From Lutibacillus sp052034115 (GTDB lineage Bacteria; Actinomycetota; Actinomycetes; Actinomycetales; Dermatophilaceae), in NCBI GenBank assembly GCA_052034115.1, contig JBPOIZ010000122.1, forward strand, positions 1 through 33,644: DNA of 33,644 nucleotides, given 5' to 3'. A program made the translations under genes and the position numbers. Below are positions 7,684 through 16,160 of the stretch, piece by piece. Under the pieces are notes generated by a model. It had not been told where the DNA came from and ran no database searches. It saw only the letters and a list, made by a program, of their open reading frames with translations. Within the stretch, counting starts at the first letter, position 1. Each line of letters opens with the position of its first letter.

Positions 7684-8514
7684 CTACGGCATACCGACGT
7701 CGCGCCACGCGGCGACGTCACACTGCCCGTCCTCGTTGCACCCCGCGGCGAGCATCAGCCCATCCATGCGCAGCCCCACGGTATGCCGGGACCCTGCCGC
7801 CACCGCGACGACCCCACGCCAGCCGCTCACATCGCACTGGCCGTCCTGGTTCCCGCCGGCGGCGAGGACCCGACCCTGAGCCGTCAGGCCAACCGTGTGG
7901 TAGCTCCCGGCGGCCACGGCCACCACATCGCGCCACCGGCTCACGCCTGCGGTCGCGGCAACGTCCCCCGTGGCCAGCACCAGCCCAGCTGCAGTGACCC
8001 CGACGGTGAACAGGTAGCCGGCGGCGATGCCCGTCAGGCCGGTCCACTCGCTCACCTCGCACTGACCTCGGCCGTTGATTCCCGTCGCGACCGCCGACCC
8101 ATCGGCGCGCAGACCGACGGAATGCCAGTCTCCGCACGAGACCCCGACGATCTCGCGCCAATCCTGAACCGCACACGCCCCTTCGAGCGTCCTGCCAGCG
8201 GCCAGCACCGTGCCGTCGCGACGCAATCCCAAGGTCCGACGCCAGCCCGCAGCGACGACCTCGACACCGGACCAGTCAGCCACGTCGCACTGGCCGTCGC
8301 CGTTCCAGCCCGCCGCTTTGAGCGTCCCACCGCGAACCAGCCCGACAGTGTGCGACCGACCGGTGTTGGCGAAGGTGTGCATGCTGCCGGCGGCCACGGC
8401 CACGACATCCGTCCAGCTCGTGACATCACACTCCCCGGCCAGGCCGTTCCCGGTGGCCAGCACCGTGCCGTCGCGACGCAGGCCCACCGAGTGGCGCCGG
8501 CCTGCCGCCACCAC
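7684..8514 (-). CDS. RCC1-like repeat protein (seven repeats, probable beta-propeller)
   Basis: The product consists almost entirely of seven RCC1-type repeats of about 36-40 residues with the pattern VVAVAAGSxHTVGL-x-x-x-G-x-VLAAG-x-N-x-x-GQCDVSxW. The second repeat carries a short insertion, and the fifth lacks the GQCD block. Seven blades would close a propeller. RCC1 repeats are protein-interaction scaffolds, and bacterial members are mostly uncharacterised. The GTG at 8514 is preferred because GGAGG lies six bases upstream and translation then begins exactly at the first repeat; a GTG at 8538 (24 bp upstream in frame) is the alternative. No signal peptide is seen with either start, so a cytosolic location is likely. 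It lies downstream of the MFS gene on the same strand. Confidence 0.82.
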   Translation of the reverse strand: MVAAGRRHSVGLRRDGTVLATGNGLAGECDVTSWTDVVAVAAGSMHTFANTGRSHTVGLVRGGTLKAAGWNGDGQCDVADWSGVEVVAAGWRRTLGLRRDGTVLAAGRTLEGACAVQDWREIVGVSCGDWHSVGLRADGSAVATGINGRGQCEVSEWTGLTGIAAGYLFTVGVTAAGLVLATGDVAATAGVSRWRDVVAVAAGSYHTVGLTAQGRVLAAGGNQDGQCDVSGWRGVVAVAAGSRHTVGLRMDGLMLAAGCNEDGQCDVAAWRDVGMP

Positions 8515-8626
8515 AGCGCCCCTCCGAAACTGGGTCACTCCCCGATGATGCCAGGGCGCTGACGCACCCCTCGTCCACGCGGATCGACGGCTCGGCCCTG
8601 GGCCCGTCTGCGCGGCGCCTCGGCCC

Positions 8627-9874
8627 TCATCGGTCCCGAGGAGCGCCCACGCGGTCAAGGTGTCGCTGCGCGGCGCGCACGGCTGGGTGTGCGATCACGG
8701 CCGCGGCCACCGCGATGCCCGCGATGATGACCCAGCCCGTGGCACCCCACTGCAGGGCGAGGAAGGTGAACAGGGCAGGGAAGACGATCGGCTCGACCTG
8801 GTAGCCGATGCCCCAGATGCCTTGGTAGTCGCCGAGGCGGCGGTGGTCGGACAGCTCAGAGGTGAATCCCCAGTCGGCGGCCGACTGCCACAGCTCGGCG
8901 CCGGTGATCGTGACGTGTCCGGCCCAGATGAGCACGATCGAGAGCCAGCCGACGGTCTGATGGGTCACGGCGATCAGGGCGCAGGAGACGACGAAGGCCC
9001 ATCCCGACCATCGCACCGCGCGCAGTGAGCCGCCGACCGAGTCGGCCACTTTCGAGGCCCGCACCTGCAGCAGGACCGCCAGGACGGTGTTCGTGCCGAA
9101 GAGCCAGGCCAAGAGCTGATGAGGGGCATCGGTGCGCTCCACCAGCCACAGCGGGACGACGACATTGAGCAGCACCTGGTTGGACGACAGCACGCCATTG
9201 CACAGGGCGAGCACGACGAAGCCGGTGTTGCGCCACGCGGCAGGGGCGACGTTCAGCGCACCGTCGACCGAGGCGATGTCGGCGGGACGACTGATGGGCG
9301 GCAGGGTCACGGCGATCATCACCACGTTGAGCGCGAGCAGAGCCCCGGTGAGCAGCGGGATGAGCCGGACCGCGCCGATGCCCAGCCCGAGCGCGACCCC
9401 ACTGGCCCCAGCCCCCAGGGTGTAGCCGACGTTCCGGGCCGCCCGCAGGTAGGCCAGCGCCCTGACCCGGGTCTCGCGGGGAAAGACCGCGATCCGATAG
9501 ACGTTGCGGGCGTTTCGTCCGGCCGTCTCGAACACCGCCAGCGCGCTGAGCATGGCGACGAACGCGGCCATCCCGCTCAGCACGGGCCAGATGACATAGA
9601 GCAGCGCCTCCCCGGCGGAGGCGGCCACCCACAGTGGTTTGGCTCCGACCCGGTCGGTGAGCCGGCCGAGCGGGAGTTGCAAGAGCAGGGTGACGACGGC
9701 GGCGACCGACATACCCAGGCCCACCTGAGCGCCGGTGAGCCCGACCACCTGGGTGAAGAAGACGGCGGTGCCGGTGATGAACGACCCGGTGGCGAAGGCC
9801 GACAGCACGCTCTGGAGGGCCAGGTCGCGCTCGAGCTTGTCGGAGGGCAGGATCCGCCGCACCCAGCCGGTCAT
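8627..9874 (-). CDS. MFS transporter
   Basis: The 415-aa protein has about 12 predicted membrane segments, for example FATGSFITGTAVFFTQVVGL, VGLGMSVAAVVTLLLQLPLG, LLTGALLALNVVMIAVTLPP and TGWVIIAGIAVAAAVIAHP. The loop after the second segment carries the major-facilitator signature LGRLTDRVGAKPLW (G-x-L-x-D-R-x-G). This points to a proton-driven exporter or importer of a small molecule; the substrate is unknown, and a drug or metabolite efflux role is a guess from family frequency. Start ATG 9874 is chosen over ATG 9886 because GGAGG at 9880-9884 lies five bases before it. A perfect palindrome (9890-9911) just upstream suggests repressor control. The RCC1-like gene follows. Confidence 0.9.
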   Translation of the reverse strand: MTGWVRRILPSDKLERDLALQSVLSAFATGSFITGTAVFFTQVVGLTGAQVGLGMSVAAVVTLLLQLPLGRLTDRVGAKPLWVAASAGEALLYVIWPVLSGMAAFVAMLSALAVFETAGRNARNVYRIAVFPRETRVRALAYLRAARNVGYTLGAGASGVALGLGIGAVRLIPLLTGALLALNVVMIAVTLPPISRPADIASVDGALNVAPAAWRNTGFVVLALCNGVLSSNQVLLNVVVPLWLVERTDAPHQLLAWLFGTNTVLAVLLQVRASKVADSVGGSLRAVRWSGWAFVVSCALIAVTHQTVGWLSIVLIWAGHVTITGAELWQSAADWGFTSELSDHRRLGDYQGIWGIGYQVEPIVFPALFTFLALQWGATGWVIIAGIAVAAAVIAHPAVRAAQRHLDRVGAPRDR

Positions 9875-9889
9875 CCGCGCCTCCATCTC

Positions 9890-9911
9890 GTTATCTTGAG
9901 GTCAAGATAAC
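9890..9911. promoter_or_regulatory. Perfect 10-bp-arm palindrome, probable operator of the MFS gene
   Basis: The arm GTTATCTTGA and its exact reverse complement TCAAGATAAC are separated by GG. The site is AT-rich in a roughly 70% GC region and lies six bases upstream of the MFS ribosome binding site. A dimeric winged-helix repressor of the MarR type commonly binds TATCTTGA/TCAAGATA-like palindromes. No regulator gene is adjacent, so the partner must be elsewhere. Confidence 0.6.
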
Positions 9912-9948
9912 TCGGCACCGCCGCGGGCACGACTCCTTTGTCACGAAG

Positions 9949-10021
9949 TGGAGCACAGGGGACTCGAACCCCTAACCCCCGCCTTGCAAAGGCGGTGCGC
10001 TACCCATTGCGCCAGTGCCCC
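9949..10021 (-). tRNA. tRNA-Ala (anticodon TGC)
   Basis: The 73-nt gene folds with acceptor stem GGGGCAC/GTGCTCC, a D-arm with GCGCAATGGGTAGCGC, anticodon stem CCGCC/GGCGG around TTTGCAA (anticodon TGC), and T-arm AGGGG-TTCGAGT-CCCCT. The discriminator is A and no CCA is encoded. It lies close to tRNA-Ile and gyrA, the usual actinobacterial arrangement. Confidence 0.97.
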
Positions 10022-10082
10022 GTATGCCGTCCCGTGTTCTCCGCCGGGCCGCCCTACGGGATGGACGGCACGACGAAAACGC

Positions 10083-10208
10083 TCAGGGGCGGATGTCGTC
10101 GGTGGCTTCGGCCCAGAGCTCCTGCTCGGCCCGCTGCTCCTTGATCTTCAGCGCCACCAGGGCCGCGCTGGCCGCGGCCAACGCTGCGGCGACGAGCTTC
10201 TTGACCAT
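10083..10208 (-). CDS. DLW-39 family small protein (41 aa)
   Basis: A short frame between the two tRNA genes starts with ATG at 10208, preceded by GGAGG with ideal spacing. The peptide begins MVKKLVAAALAAASAALVAL, a short hydrophobic N-terminal helix. It then has KIKEQRAEQ followed by ELWAEATDDIRP. The E/D-LW-x-EATD ending and the position between tRNA-Ile and tRNA-Ala near gyrA match the DLW-39 family of actinobacteria, whose function is unknown. It is probably a single-pass membrane-anchored peptide. Confidence 0.88.
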   Translation of the reverse strand: MVKKLVAAALAAASAALVALKIKEQRAEQELWAEATDDIRP

Positions 10209-10240
10209 GGCGCCTCCAGAGTGCCTCGACCGGACGGCAG

Positions 10241-10314
10241 TGGGCCTAACAGGACTTGAACCTGTGGCCTCTTCCTTATCAGGGAAGCGCTCTAACCGTC
10301 TGAGCTATAGGCCC
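10241..10314 (-). tRNA. tRNA-Ile (anticodon GAT)
   Basis: The 74-nt gene has acceptor stem GGGCCTA/TAGGCCC, D-arm AGCTCAGACGGTTAGAGC, anticodon stem CTTCC/GGAAG around CTGATAA (anticodon GAT), and T-arm ACAGG-TTCAAGT-CCTGT. The discriminator is A and no CCA is encoded. It lies 101 bp beyond the DUF3566 stop codon. Confidence 0.97.
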
Positions 10315-10415
10315 GCACTGGCACCCGACGCAGCACGCCGGACGCGAGTGCCGAGCCTACCTCAACGGCCGCGCGCGCTTCAAAACGCCGGTGGTGCGCC
10401 TGATGGGACGGGCTA

Positions 10416-11003
10416 CTACTCGTCGGTCAGGGTGAGCTGGAGACCACCGACCAGCGAGGAGCTGATGTTGTAGAGGAACGATGCCAGGGTCGCCAGGGCC
10501 GTCATGAGGAAGATGTTGATGACCCCGATGAGCACCGAGAGCGACACGACCCGCTTGAAGCCGACGTAGTCGAGGATGTGGATCGGATCGGCGGAGGCCA
10601 GCTGGTTCTCCTGGATGATCCGGTCGATGTTCGTGAAGACGCCCATGCCCTGCAGGATCGACCAGAGCACCGCCGTCATGACGACGCCGGCGATGCCGAG
10701 CGCGACCGAGAAGAGGAAGGACATCTTCAGGACCGACCACGGGTCGACCCGGGAGACAGCAAGGCGGACCCGCCGGGGGGTCGGCTGGGCGGAGGTGCCG
10801 GCCGGGTGACTCGAGGCCGTCGGGGCAGCCGAGGCGGTCCCCGCGCCCGAGGAGGACACGGAGCCCGCTGACACTGCGCTTGACGACGCGTCGACGGGCA
10901 CGGTCGACACCCCTGCGGGGACAGTGCTCGCAGCACGTGAGACGTCGACTGCGGGCGTCGGCATCGTCTGGGTCGCCGGGCCCGAACTGCTGGGCGTGCT
11001 CAT
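10416..11003 (-). CDS. DUF3566 membrane protein
   Basis: The 195-aa protein has a long Ser/Thr/Pro/Ala-rich disordered N-terminus (about 1-78). A conserved membrane domain follows, beginning RRVRLAVSRVDPWSVLKMSFLFSVALGIAGVV, with a second hydrophobic stretch SLSVLIGVINIFLMTALATLASFLYN. The motif VDPWSVLK and the position directly after gyrA identify DUF3566 (mycobacterial Rv0007-like). The function is not established; association with the cell envelope or division is only suggested for relatives. ATG 11003 overlaps the gyrA stop in an ATGA junction and has GGAGG six bases upstream, so it is coupled to gyrA translation. Confidence 0.93.
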   Translation of the reverse strand: MSTPSSSGPATQTMPTPAVDVSRAASTVPAGVSTVPVDASSSAVSAGSVSSSGAGTASAAPTASSHPAGTSAQPTPRRVRLAVSRVDPWSVLKMSFLFSVALGIAGVVMTAVLWSILQGMGVFTNIDRIIQENQLASADPIHILDYVGFKRVVSLSVLIGVINIFLMTALATLASFLYNISSSLVGGLQLTLTDE

Positions 11004-13621
11004 CGCTCACCTCCAGAATCGTCGTCGCCGTCAGGCAACGATGCGTCAGACGCTACGCCATCCTCCGGTGTGGGCGCGTCACCCTCAGGTATGGCGACAC
11101 CCGCGGAGGCCGCGTCGTCGGCCGCGTCCTCGTCCTCGTCCTGCGCATGCTCGGCATTGCGGGCCACCGCCACGATGGCGTCCCCACGGTCCGGCGTGGC
11201 GAAGATGACCCCCATGGTCGAGCGGCCGGTATGGCGGACCTCGTCGACGCGCGAGCGCACGACCTTGCCCTTCTCCATGACGACCATGACCTCGTCCTCG
11301 GCCGTGACGGTCAGGGCGCCGACGAGATCGCCGCCCTTGTCGGACTGCTTCGCGACCTGAATGCCGAGGCCGCCGCGCCCCTGCACGCGGTATTCCTCGA
11401 CAGGGGTGCGTTTGGCCAGGCCGTTCTCGAAGACGACGAAGACATCGATACCCTCAGCGTCCACCGGCACCAAGGACATGGACAGCAGCCGGTCGCCGGC
11501 GCGGAACTTCATACCGGTGACCCCGCTGGTGGCCCGACCCATCGGCCTCAGCGCCTCGTCGGTCGCGGTGAAACGCACCGACATACCCCGGCGGCTCACG
11601 AGGAGCAGGTCGTCGTCGGCCGAGCACAGCGCAGCGCCGACGAGTTCGTCGTCTTCGCGCAGGTTGACCGCGATCAGCCCGCCGGAGCGCGGGGAGTCGT
11701 ATTCGGACAGCCGGGTCTTCTTGACCAGCCCGCTGCGGGTGGCCAGGACGAGGTATGGCGCCTGCTCGTAGTCGCGCAGCGCCAGCACCGCGGCGATCGA
11801 CTCGCCCGGCTGGAAGGCGAGCAGGTTCGCCACGTGCTGACCCTTGGCGTCACGGGCGCCCTCGGGCAGCTCGTAGCCCTTGGCCCGGTAGACCCGGCCC
11901 AGGTTGGTGAAGAAGAGCAGCCAGTGATGGGTGGTCGTGGTGAAGAAGTGCTCCACGACGTCCTCATCGCGCAGCTGCGCGCCGCGCACGCCCTTCCCGC
12001 CGCGCCGCTGCGAGCGGTACTGGTCGACCCGGGTGCGCTTGGCGTAGCCACCGCGGGTGATGGTGACGACGACGTCCTCCTCGGGGATGAGGTCCTCCAT
12101 GGACATGTCGCCCTCGAAGAACTCGATCCGGGTGCGGCGGTTGTCGCCATACTTGTCGACGATCGCGGTCAGCTCGTGGGCCACGATGTCCCGCTGCCGG
12201 GACGGCGAGCCGAGGATGTCCTCGTAGTCGTCGATCCGGGCCTGCAGCTCGTTGTGCTCCTCGATGATCTTCTGCCGCTCCAGTGCCGCGAGGCGCCGCA
12301 ACTGCATGTCCAAGATGGCCCGCGCCTGCACCTCGTCGATGTCGAGCAGGGCCATCAACCCGTCACGCGCGTCCTCGACGGTCGGCGAGCGCCGGATCAA
12401 CGCGATGACCTCGTCGAGCTGGTCGAGGGCCTTGAGCAGCCCGCGCAGGATGTGCATCCGCTCCTGGGCCTGCTTGAGCCGGTAGGCGGTGCGTCGCTGG
12501 ATGACCTCGATCTGGTGGGTCACCCAGTGCCGGATGAAGGCGTCGATGGGCAGCGTGCGCGGCACGCCGTCGACAAGGGCGAGCATGTTCGCCCCGAAGT
12601 TCGTCTGCAGCTGGGTGTGCTTGTAGAGGTTGTTCAGCACGACCCGCGCGACGGCATCGCGTTTGAGGATGATGACCAGCCGCTGCCCGGTGCGCCCCGA
12701 GGTCTGGTCCTCGATGTCGGCGATGCCGGTGAGCCGGCCGTCCTTGACCAGCTCGGCGATCTTCGCCGCGAGGCTGTCCGGGTTGACCTGATACGGCAGC
12801 TCGGTCACCACGAGGCACTGGCGGCCGCGCTTGTCCTCCTCCACCTGGACCACGGCCCGCATGATGATCGAGCCACGCCCGGTGCGATAGGCGTCCTCGA
12901 TGCCTCGCCGTCCCATGATGAGGGCGCCGGTGGGGAAGTCCGGGCCCTTGATCCGCCGCAGCGTCTCCTCGAGGAGTTGTTCGCGCCCGGCCTGCGGGTT
13001 GGCCAGGTGCCACAGTGCGGCGTCGGCCACCTCACGCAGGTTGTGCGGCGGGATGAGCGTGGCCATGCCGACCGCGATGCCCGCCGAGCCGTTGACCAGC
13101 AGGTTTGGGAAGCGGGCGGGCAGGACCGAGGGCTGCATCGTCTTGCCGTCGTAGTTGGGGACGAAGTCGACGGTGTCCTCGTCGATGTCGCGCACCATCT
13201 CCATGGCCAGCTGGGCCATGCGGGCCTCGGTGTACCTCGGGGCGGCCGCCGGGTCGTCACCGGGGGAGCCGAAGTTGCCCTGGCCGTCGACGAGCGGGTA
13301 GCGCAGCGACCAGGGCTGGACGAGCCGCACCAAGGCGTCATAGATCGCCTGGTCACCGTGCGGGTGGTACTGACCCATCACGTCACCGACGATGCGGGAG
13401 CACTTGTTGAACCCGCGGTCGGGCCGGTAGCCACCGTCATACATGGCGTAAATGACCCGGCGGTGCACCGGCTTGAGGCCGTCGCGGACGTCCGGAAGGG
13501 CGCGGGAGACGATGACGCTCATCGCGTACTCGATGTAGCTCTGCTGCATCTCCGCGTTGAGGTCGACCGGTTCGATCCGGTCGTGGGTGTCCTCGCCGTT
13601 GGTGGGCGGCTGCTCGGTCAC
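11000..13621 (-). CDS. gyrA: DNA gyrase subunit A
   Basis: The 873-aa subunit breaks and rejoins DNA in the A2B2 gyrase that introduces negative supercoils. The N-terminal winged-helix domain contains the catalytic Tyr130 in AAAPRYTEARM. The C-terminal beta-pinwheel carries the GyrA box QRRGGKG. The far C-terminus is a long acidic tail rich in Asp and Glu. The quinolone-resistance region reads HPHGDQAIYDALVR: Gln91 stands where E. coli has Ser83 and M. tuberculosis Ala90, while Asp95 (E. coli Asp87) is kept. The GTG start at 13621 is preceded by AAGGA. It lies 93 bp downstream of gyrB on the same strand and overlaps the DUF3566 start by four bases. Confidence 0.98.
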   Translation of the reverse strand: MTEQPPTNGEDTHDRIEPVDLNAEMQQSYIEYAMSVIVSRALPDVRDGLKPVHRRVIYAMYDGGYRPDRGFNKCSRIVGDVMGQYHPHGDQAIYDALVRLVQPWSLRYPLVDGQGNFGSPGDDPAAAPRYTEARMAQLAMEMVRDIDEDTVDFVPNYDGKTMQPSVLPARFPNLLVNGSAGIAVGMATLIPPHNLREVADAALWHLANPQAGREQLLEETLRRIKGPDFPTGALIMGRRGIEDAYRTGRGSIIMRAVVQVEEDKRGRQCLVVTELPYQVNPDSLAAKIAELVKDGRLTGIADIEDQTSGRTGQRLVIILKRDAVARVVLNNLYKHTQLQTNFGANMLALVDGVPRTLPIDAFIRHWVTHQIEVIQRRTAYRLKQAQERMHILRGLLKALDQLDEVIALIRRSPTVEDARDGLMALLDIDEVQARAILDMQLRRLAALERQKIIEEHNELQARIDDYEDILGSPSRQRDIVAHELTAIVDKYGDNRRTRIEFFEGDMSMEDLIPEEDVVVTITRGGYAKRTRVDQYRSQRRGGKGVRGAQLRDEDVVEHFFTTTTHHWLLFFTNLGRVYRAKGYELPEGARDAKGQHVANLLAFQPGESIAAVLALRDYEQAPYLVLATRSGLVKKTRLSEYDSPRSGGLIAVNLREDDELVGAALCSADDDLLLVSRRGMSVRFTATDEALRPMGRATSGVTGMKFRAGDRLLSMSLVPVDAEGIDVFVVFENGLAKRTPVEEYRVQGRGGLGIQVAKQSDKGGDLVGALTVTAEDEVMVVMEKGKVVRSRVDEVRHTGRSTMGVIFATPDRGDAIVAVARNAEHAQDEDEDAADDAASAGVAIPEGDAPTPEDGVASDASLPDGDDDSGGER

Positions 13622-13714
13622 GTGTCAGTCCTTGGACGGTTTGTCATTCGGATAATCATCGGTATGGCGGTGCGAGTCACCTGGACGTGGGGCGCGCTGC
13701 AGGCGCTCGGGCGC

Positions 13715-15871
13715 CTAGATGTCCAGGAAGCGCACATCGCGCGCGTTGCGCTGGATGAAGCTGCGCCGGGACTCGACGTCCTCGCCCATCAAGATGGCGA
13801 AGATCTCGTCGGCCGCGGCCGCATCGGCCAACGTGACCTGCAGCAACGTGCGCGTCGCGGGGTCCATGGTGGTCTCCCACAGTTCCTCGTAGTTCATCTC
13901 GCCGAGTCCCTTGTAACGCTGGACCGGATTGTCTTTCGGTAGCCGCCAGCCCTTCTCCTGCTGGCCGTACGCGATCAGTGCGTCGCGCTCGCGATCGGTG
14001 AAGGCGAACTGGTGCGGGGCATTGCTCCACTTGAGCCGGTAGAGCGGCGGTTGGGCGAGGTAGACGTAGCCGGCATCGATCAACGGGCGCATGAACCGGA
14101 AAAGCAGCGTCAGCAGCAGGGTGCGGATGTGCATGCCATCGACGTCGGCGTCGGCCATCAGGACGATCTTGTGGTAGCGCGCCTTGGCGATGTCGAACTC
14201 CTCACCGACACCGGTGCCGAACGCCGAGATGAGCGCCTGGACCTCGGTGTTCGCCAGCACCTTGTCCAGCCGGGCCTTCTCGACGTTGAGGATCTTGCCG
14301 CGGATCGGCAGGATCGCCTGGGTCTGCGGGTTGCGCCCCTGCACCGCGGATCCGCCGGCCGAGTCGCCCTCGACGATGAAGATCTCCGACTCGCTGGGGT
14401 CCTTCGACTGGCAGTCGCGCAGTTTGCCGGGCAGGCCGCCGGACTCCAGCGGGCTCTTGCGCCGGGTGGCCTCGCGGGCCTTGCGGGCCGCGATCCGGGC
14501 CAGCGAGGCCTGCACCGCCTTGCCGACGATGTCCTTGCCCTCCCGGGGGTGTGAGCCGAGCCAGTGCCCGAACTCGCTGGTCATCGCGCTCTGCACGAAG
14601 CCCTTGACCTCGGAGTTGCCCAGCTTGGTCTTCGTCTGGCCCTCGAACTGCGGCTCGGTGAGCTTGACCGACACGACCGCGGTCAGACCCTCGCGGATGT
14701 CGTCGCCGGTGAGGTTCTCGTCCTTCTCCTTGAGCAGGTTGTTGCGCCGGGCGAAGTCGTTGACGAGCTTGGTCAGGGCCGCGCGGAAACCCTCCTCGTG
14801 CGTCCCGCCCTCGTGGGTGTTGATGGTGTTGGCGTAGGTGTGCACCGACTCGCTGTATGCCGTCGTCCACTGCATCGCCAACTCCAGCGACAAGCCCTTC
14901 GCCTCGTCGGAGGTCTCGATGGCGATCACTTCGGGGTGTATCGGCTCGGACCGCTTTGAGCCGACGAGGTGGCCGACGTAGTCGACGAGCCCACCGTCAT
15001 ACCGGTAGGAGACCTTCTTGACCTTGGCCGGGGCCGGGGCCTCGCGCGGCTCGGCGTCGTCCTCGTCGTCGCCCTCGCGGACGACGACGTCGGCGGCCAG
15101 GGCGTCGAGGTCGACGTCCAGATCGTCGCCGACCGACGCGGGCCGCTCGTCGGTCAAGGTGATCCGCAAGCCCTTGTTGAGGAAGGCCATCTGCTGGAAG
15201 CGAGCCCGAATCGTCTCGTAGTCGAACTCGACGGCGTCGAAGATGTCGCCGTTGGGCCAGAAGGTGACGGTTGTGCCGGTCGCGTCACCGACCGGCTCCA
15301 TCCGCTGCAGCGGGGCCGTGGGCACGCCGTGGTCGAAGCTCATCCGGTGGACATGGCCTTGCTGGCGAACGGAGACGTCGAGGCGCCGGGACAAGGCGTT
15401 GACGACCGAGGAGCCGACGCCGTGCAGACCGCCGGAGACCTTGTAGCCGCCACCACCGAATTTGCCACCGGCGTGCAGCTGAGTGAGCACGAGCTCGACG
15501 GCCGACACCTTCTCGGTCGGGTGGATGTCCGTGGGAATGCCGCGGCCGTTGTCGCGGACCCGCACCCCGCCGTCGGCGAGCAACGTGACGTCGATGGTGT
15601 CGGCGAAGCCGGCCAGGGACTCGTCGACCGCGTTGTCGACGATCTCCCAGACCAGGTGATGCAGGCCGCGCTCGCCGGTCGAGCCGATATACATGCCCGG
15701 GCGCTTGCGCACCGCCTCGAGGCCCTCCAGGACGGTGATCGCCGAGGCGTCGTAGACCGCGTCGGTCGCGGTGCCGTTGTCGTGACTAGGTGCTGGGGCG
15801 GGAACGGGCTGGGCAGGGGTGACCGGGACGTCGTCGGGCACGGCTTCGGTCGGTGGCGTCTGGGCGGCCAC
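13715..15871 (-). CDS. gyrB: DNA gyrase subunit B
   Basis: The ATPase subunit of gyrase. The GHKL ATP-binding motifs are EIVDNAVDESLAG, DNGRGIP and GGLHGVGSSVVNALS. The TOPRIM metal-binding motifs are EGDSAGGSA and DADVDG, and the QRYKGLGEMN motif closes the domain. An acidic, Asp/Glu/Ala-rich insertion of about 40 residues lies in the transducer domain before KKVSYRYDGGLVD, as in other Micrococcales. I prefer GTG 15871 (718 aa) because AAAGGAG lies four bases upstream. The longer reading from ATG 15913 (732 aa, MSADDPHRP) lacks a clear ribosome binding site but cannot be excluded. The N-terminal 45 residues are a variable Pro/Ala tail in either case. Confidence 0.97.
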   Translation of the reverse strand: MAAQTPPTEAVPDDVPVTPAQPVPAPAPSHDNGTATDAVYDASAITVLEGLEAVRKRPGMYIGSTGERGLHHLVWEIVDNAVDESLAGFADTIDVTLLADGGVRVRDNGRGIPTDIHPTEKVSAVELVLTQLHAGGKFGGGGYKVSGGLHGVGSSVVNALSRRLDVSVRQQGHVHRMSFDHGVPTAPLQRMEPVGDATGTTVTFWPNGDIFDAVEFDYETIRARFQQMAFLNKGLRITLTDERPASVGDDLDVDLDALAADVVVREGDDEDDAEPREAPAPAKVKKVSYRYDGGLVDYVGHLVGSKRSEPIHPEVIAIETSDEAKGLSLELAMQWTTAYSESVHTYANTINTHEGGTHEEGFRAALTKLVNDFARRNNLLKEKDENLTGDDIREGLTAVVSVKLTEPQFEGQTKTKLGNSEVKGFVQSAMTSEFGHWLGSHPREGKDIVGKAVQASLARIAARKAREATRRKSPLESGGLPGKLRDCQSKDPSESEIFIVEGDSAGGSAVQGRNPQTQAILPIRGKILNVEKARLDKVLANTEVQALISAFGTGVGEEFDIAKARYHKIVLMADADVDGMHIRTLLLTLLFRFMRPLIDAGYVYLAQPPLYRLKWSNAPHQFAFTDRERDALIAYGQQEKGWRLPKDNPVQRYKGLGEMNYEELWETTMDPATRTLLQVTLADAAAADEIFAILMGEDVESRRSFIQRNARDVRFLDI

Positions 15872-16071
15872 GCTGCTCCTTTGGATCGGCCGATGCGGGT
15901 CGTCGGCGCTCATGAATCGCGGCCTGCCGGGCGAGACGCACCGGTGGCCGCGAGGACCCCTACAGTCTAGTGCCCACGACCGACCGAGGTGGCATCTGGC
16001 GGGGCGTAACTGGCGCTTTCCCGGGTTTTGGGACCTCTTCCCGTGTGGGGGATCGCGCCGGGCCCCTACAG

Positions 16072-16087
16072 CGGCCCCCTGGGGCCG
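16072..16087 (-). terminator. GC-rich hairpin downstream of dciA
   Basis: CGGCCC pairs with GGGCCG around a four-base loop, 74 bases past the dciA stop and upstream of gyrB. It could end the recF-dciA transcript so that gyrB uses its own promoter. There is no U-tract, so it is only a candidate. Confidence 0.4.
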
Positions 16088-16160
16088 TCAGCCATGCGCC
16101 GACAACGAGCGCCGCGCACCCGGGAGGAGCACCCGGGACCGGCGGCCTGGGCCATGCCGT

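Noticed and set aside
10880..13942. A 1020-codon open frame on the plus strand
   Set aside because: It is antisense to gyrA and DUF3566. The translation is low-complexity His/Asp/Arg/Val text typical of the complement of a GC-rich gene, with no domain.
15964..15969. A gyrB -10 element TAGACT on the minus strand
   Set aside because: No acceptable -35 hexamer lies 16-18 bases upstream; it is too weak alone.
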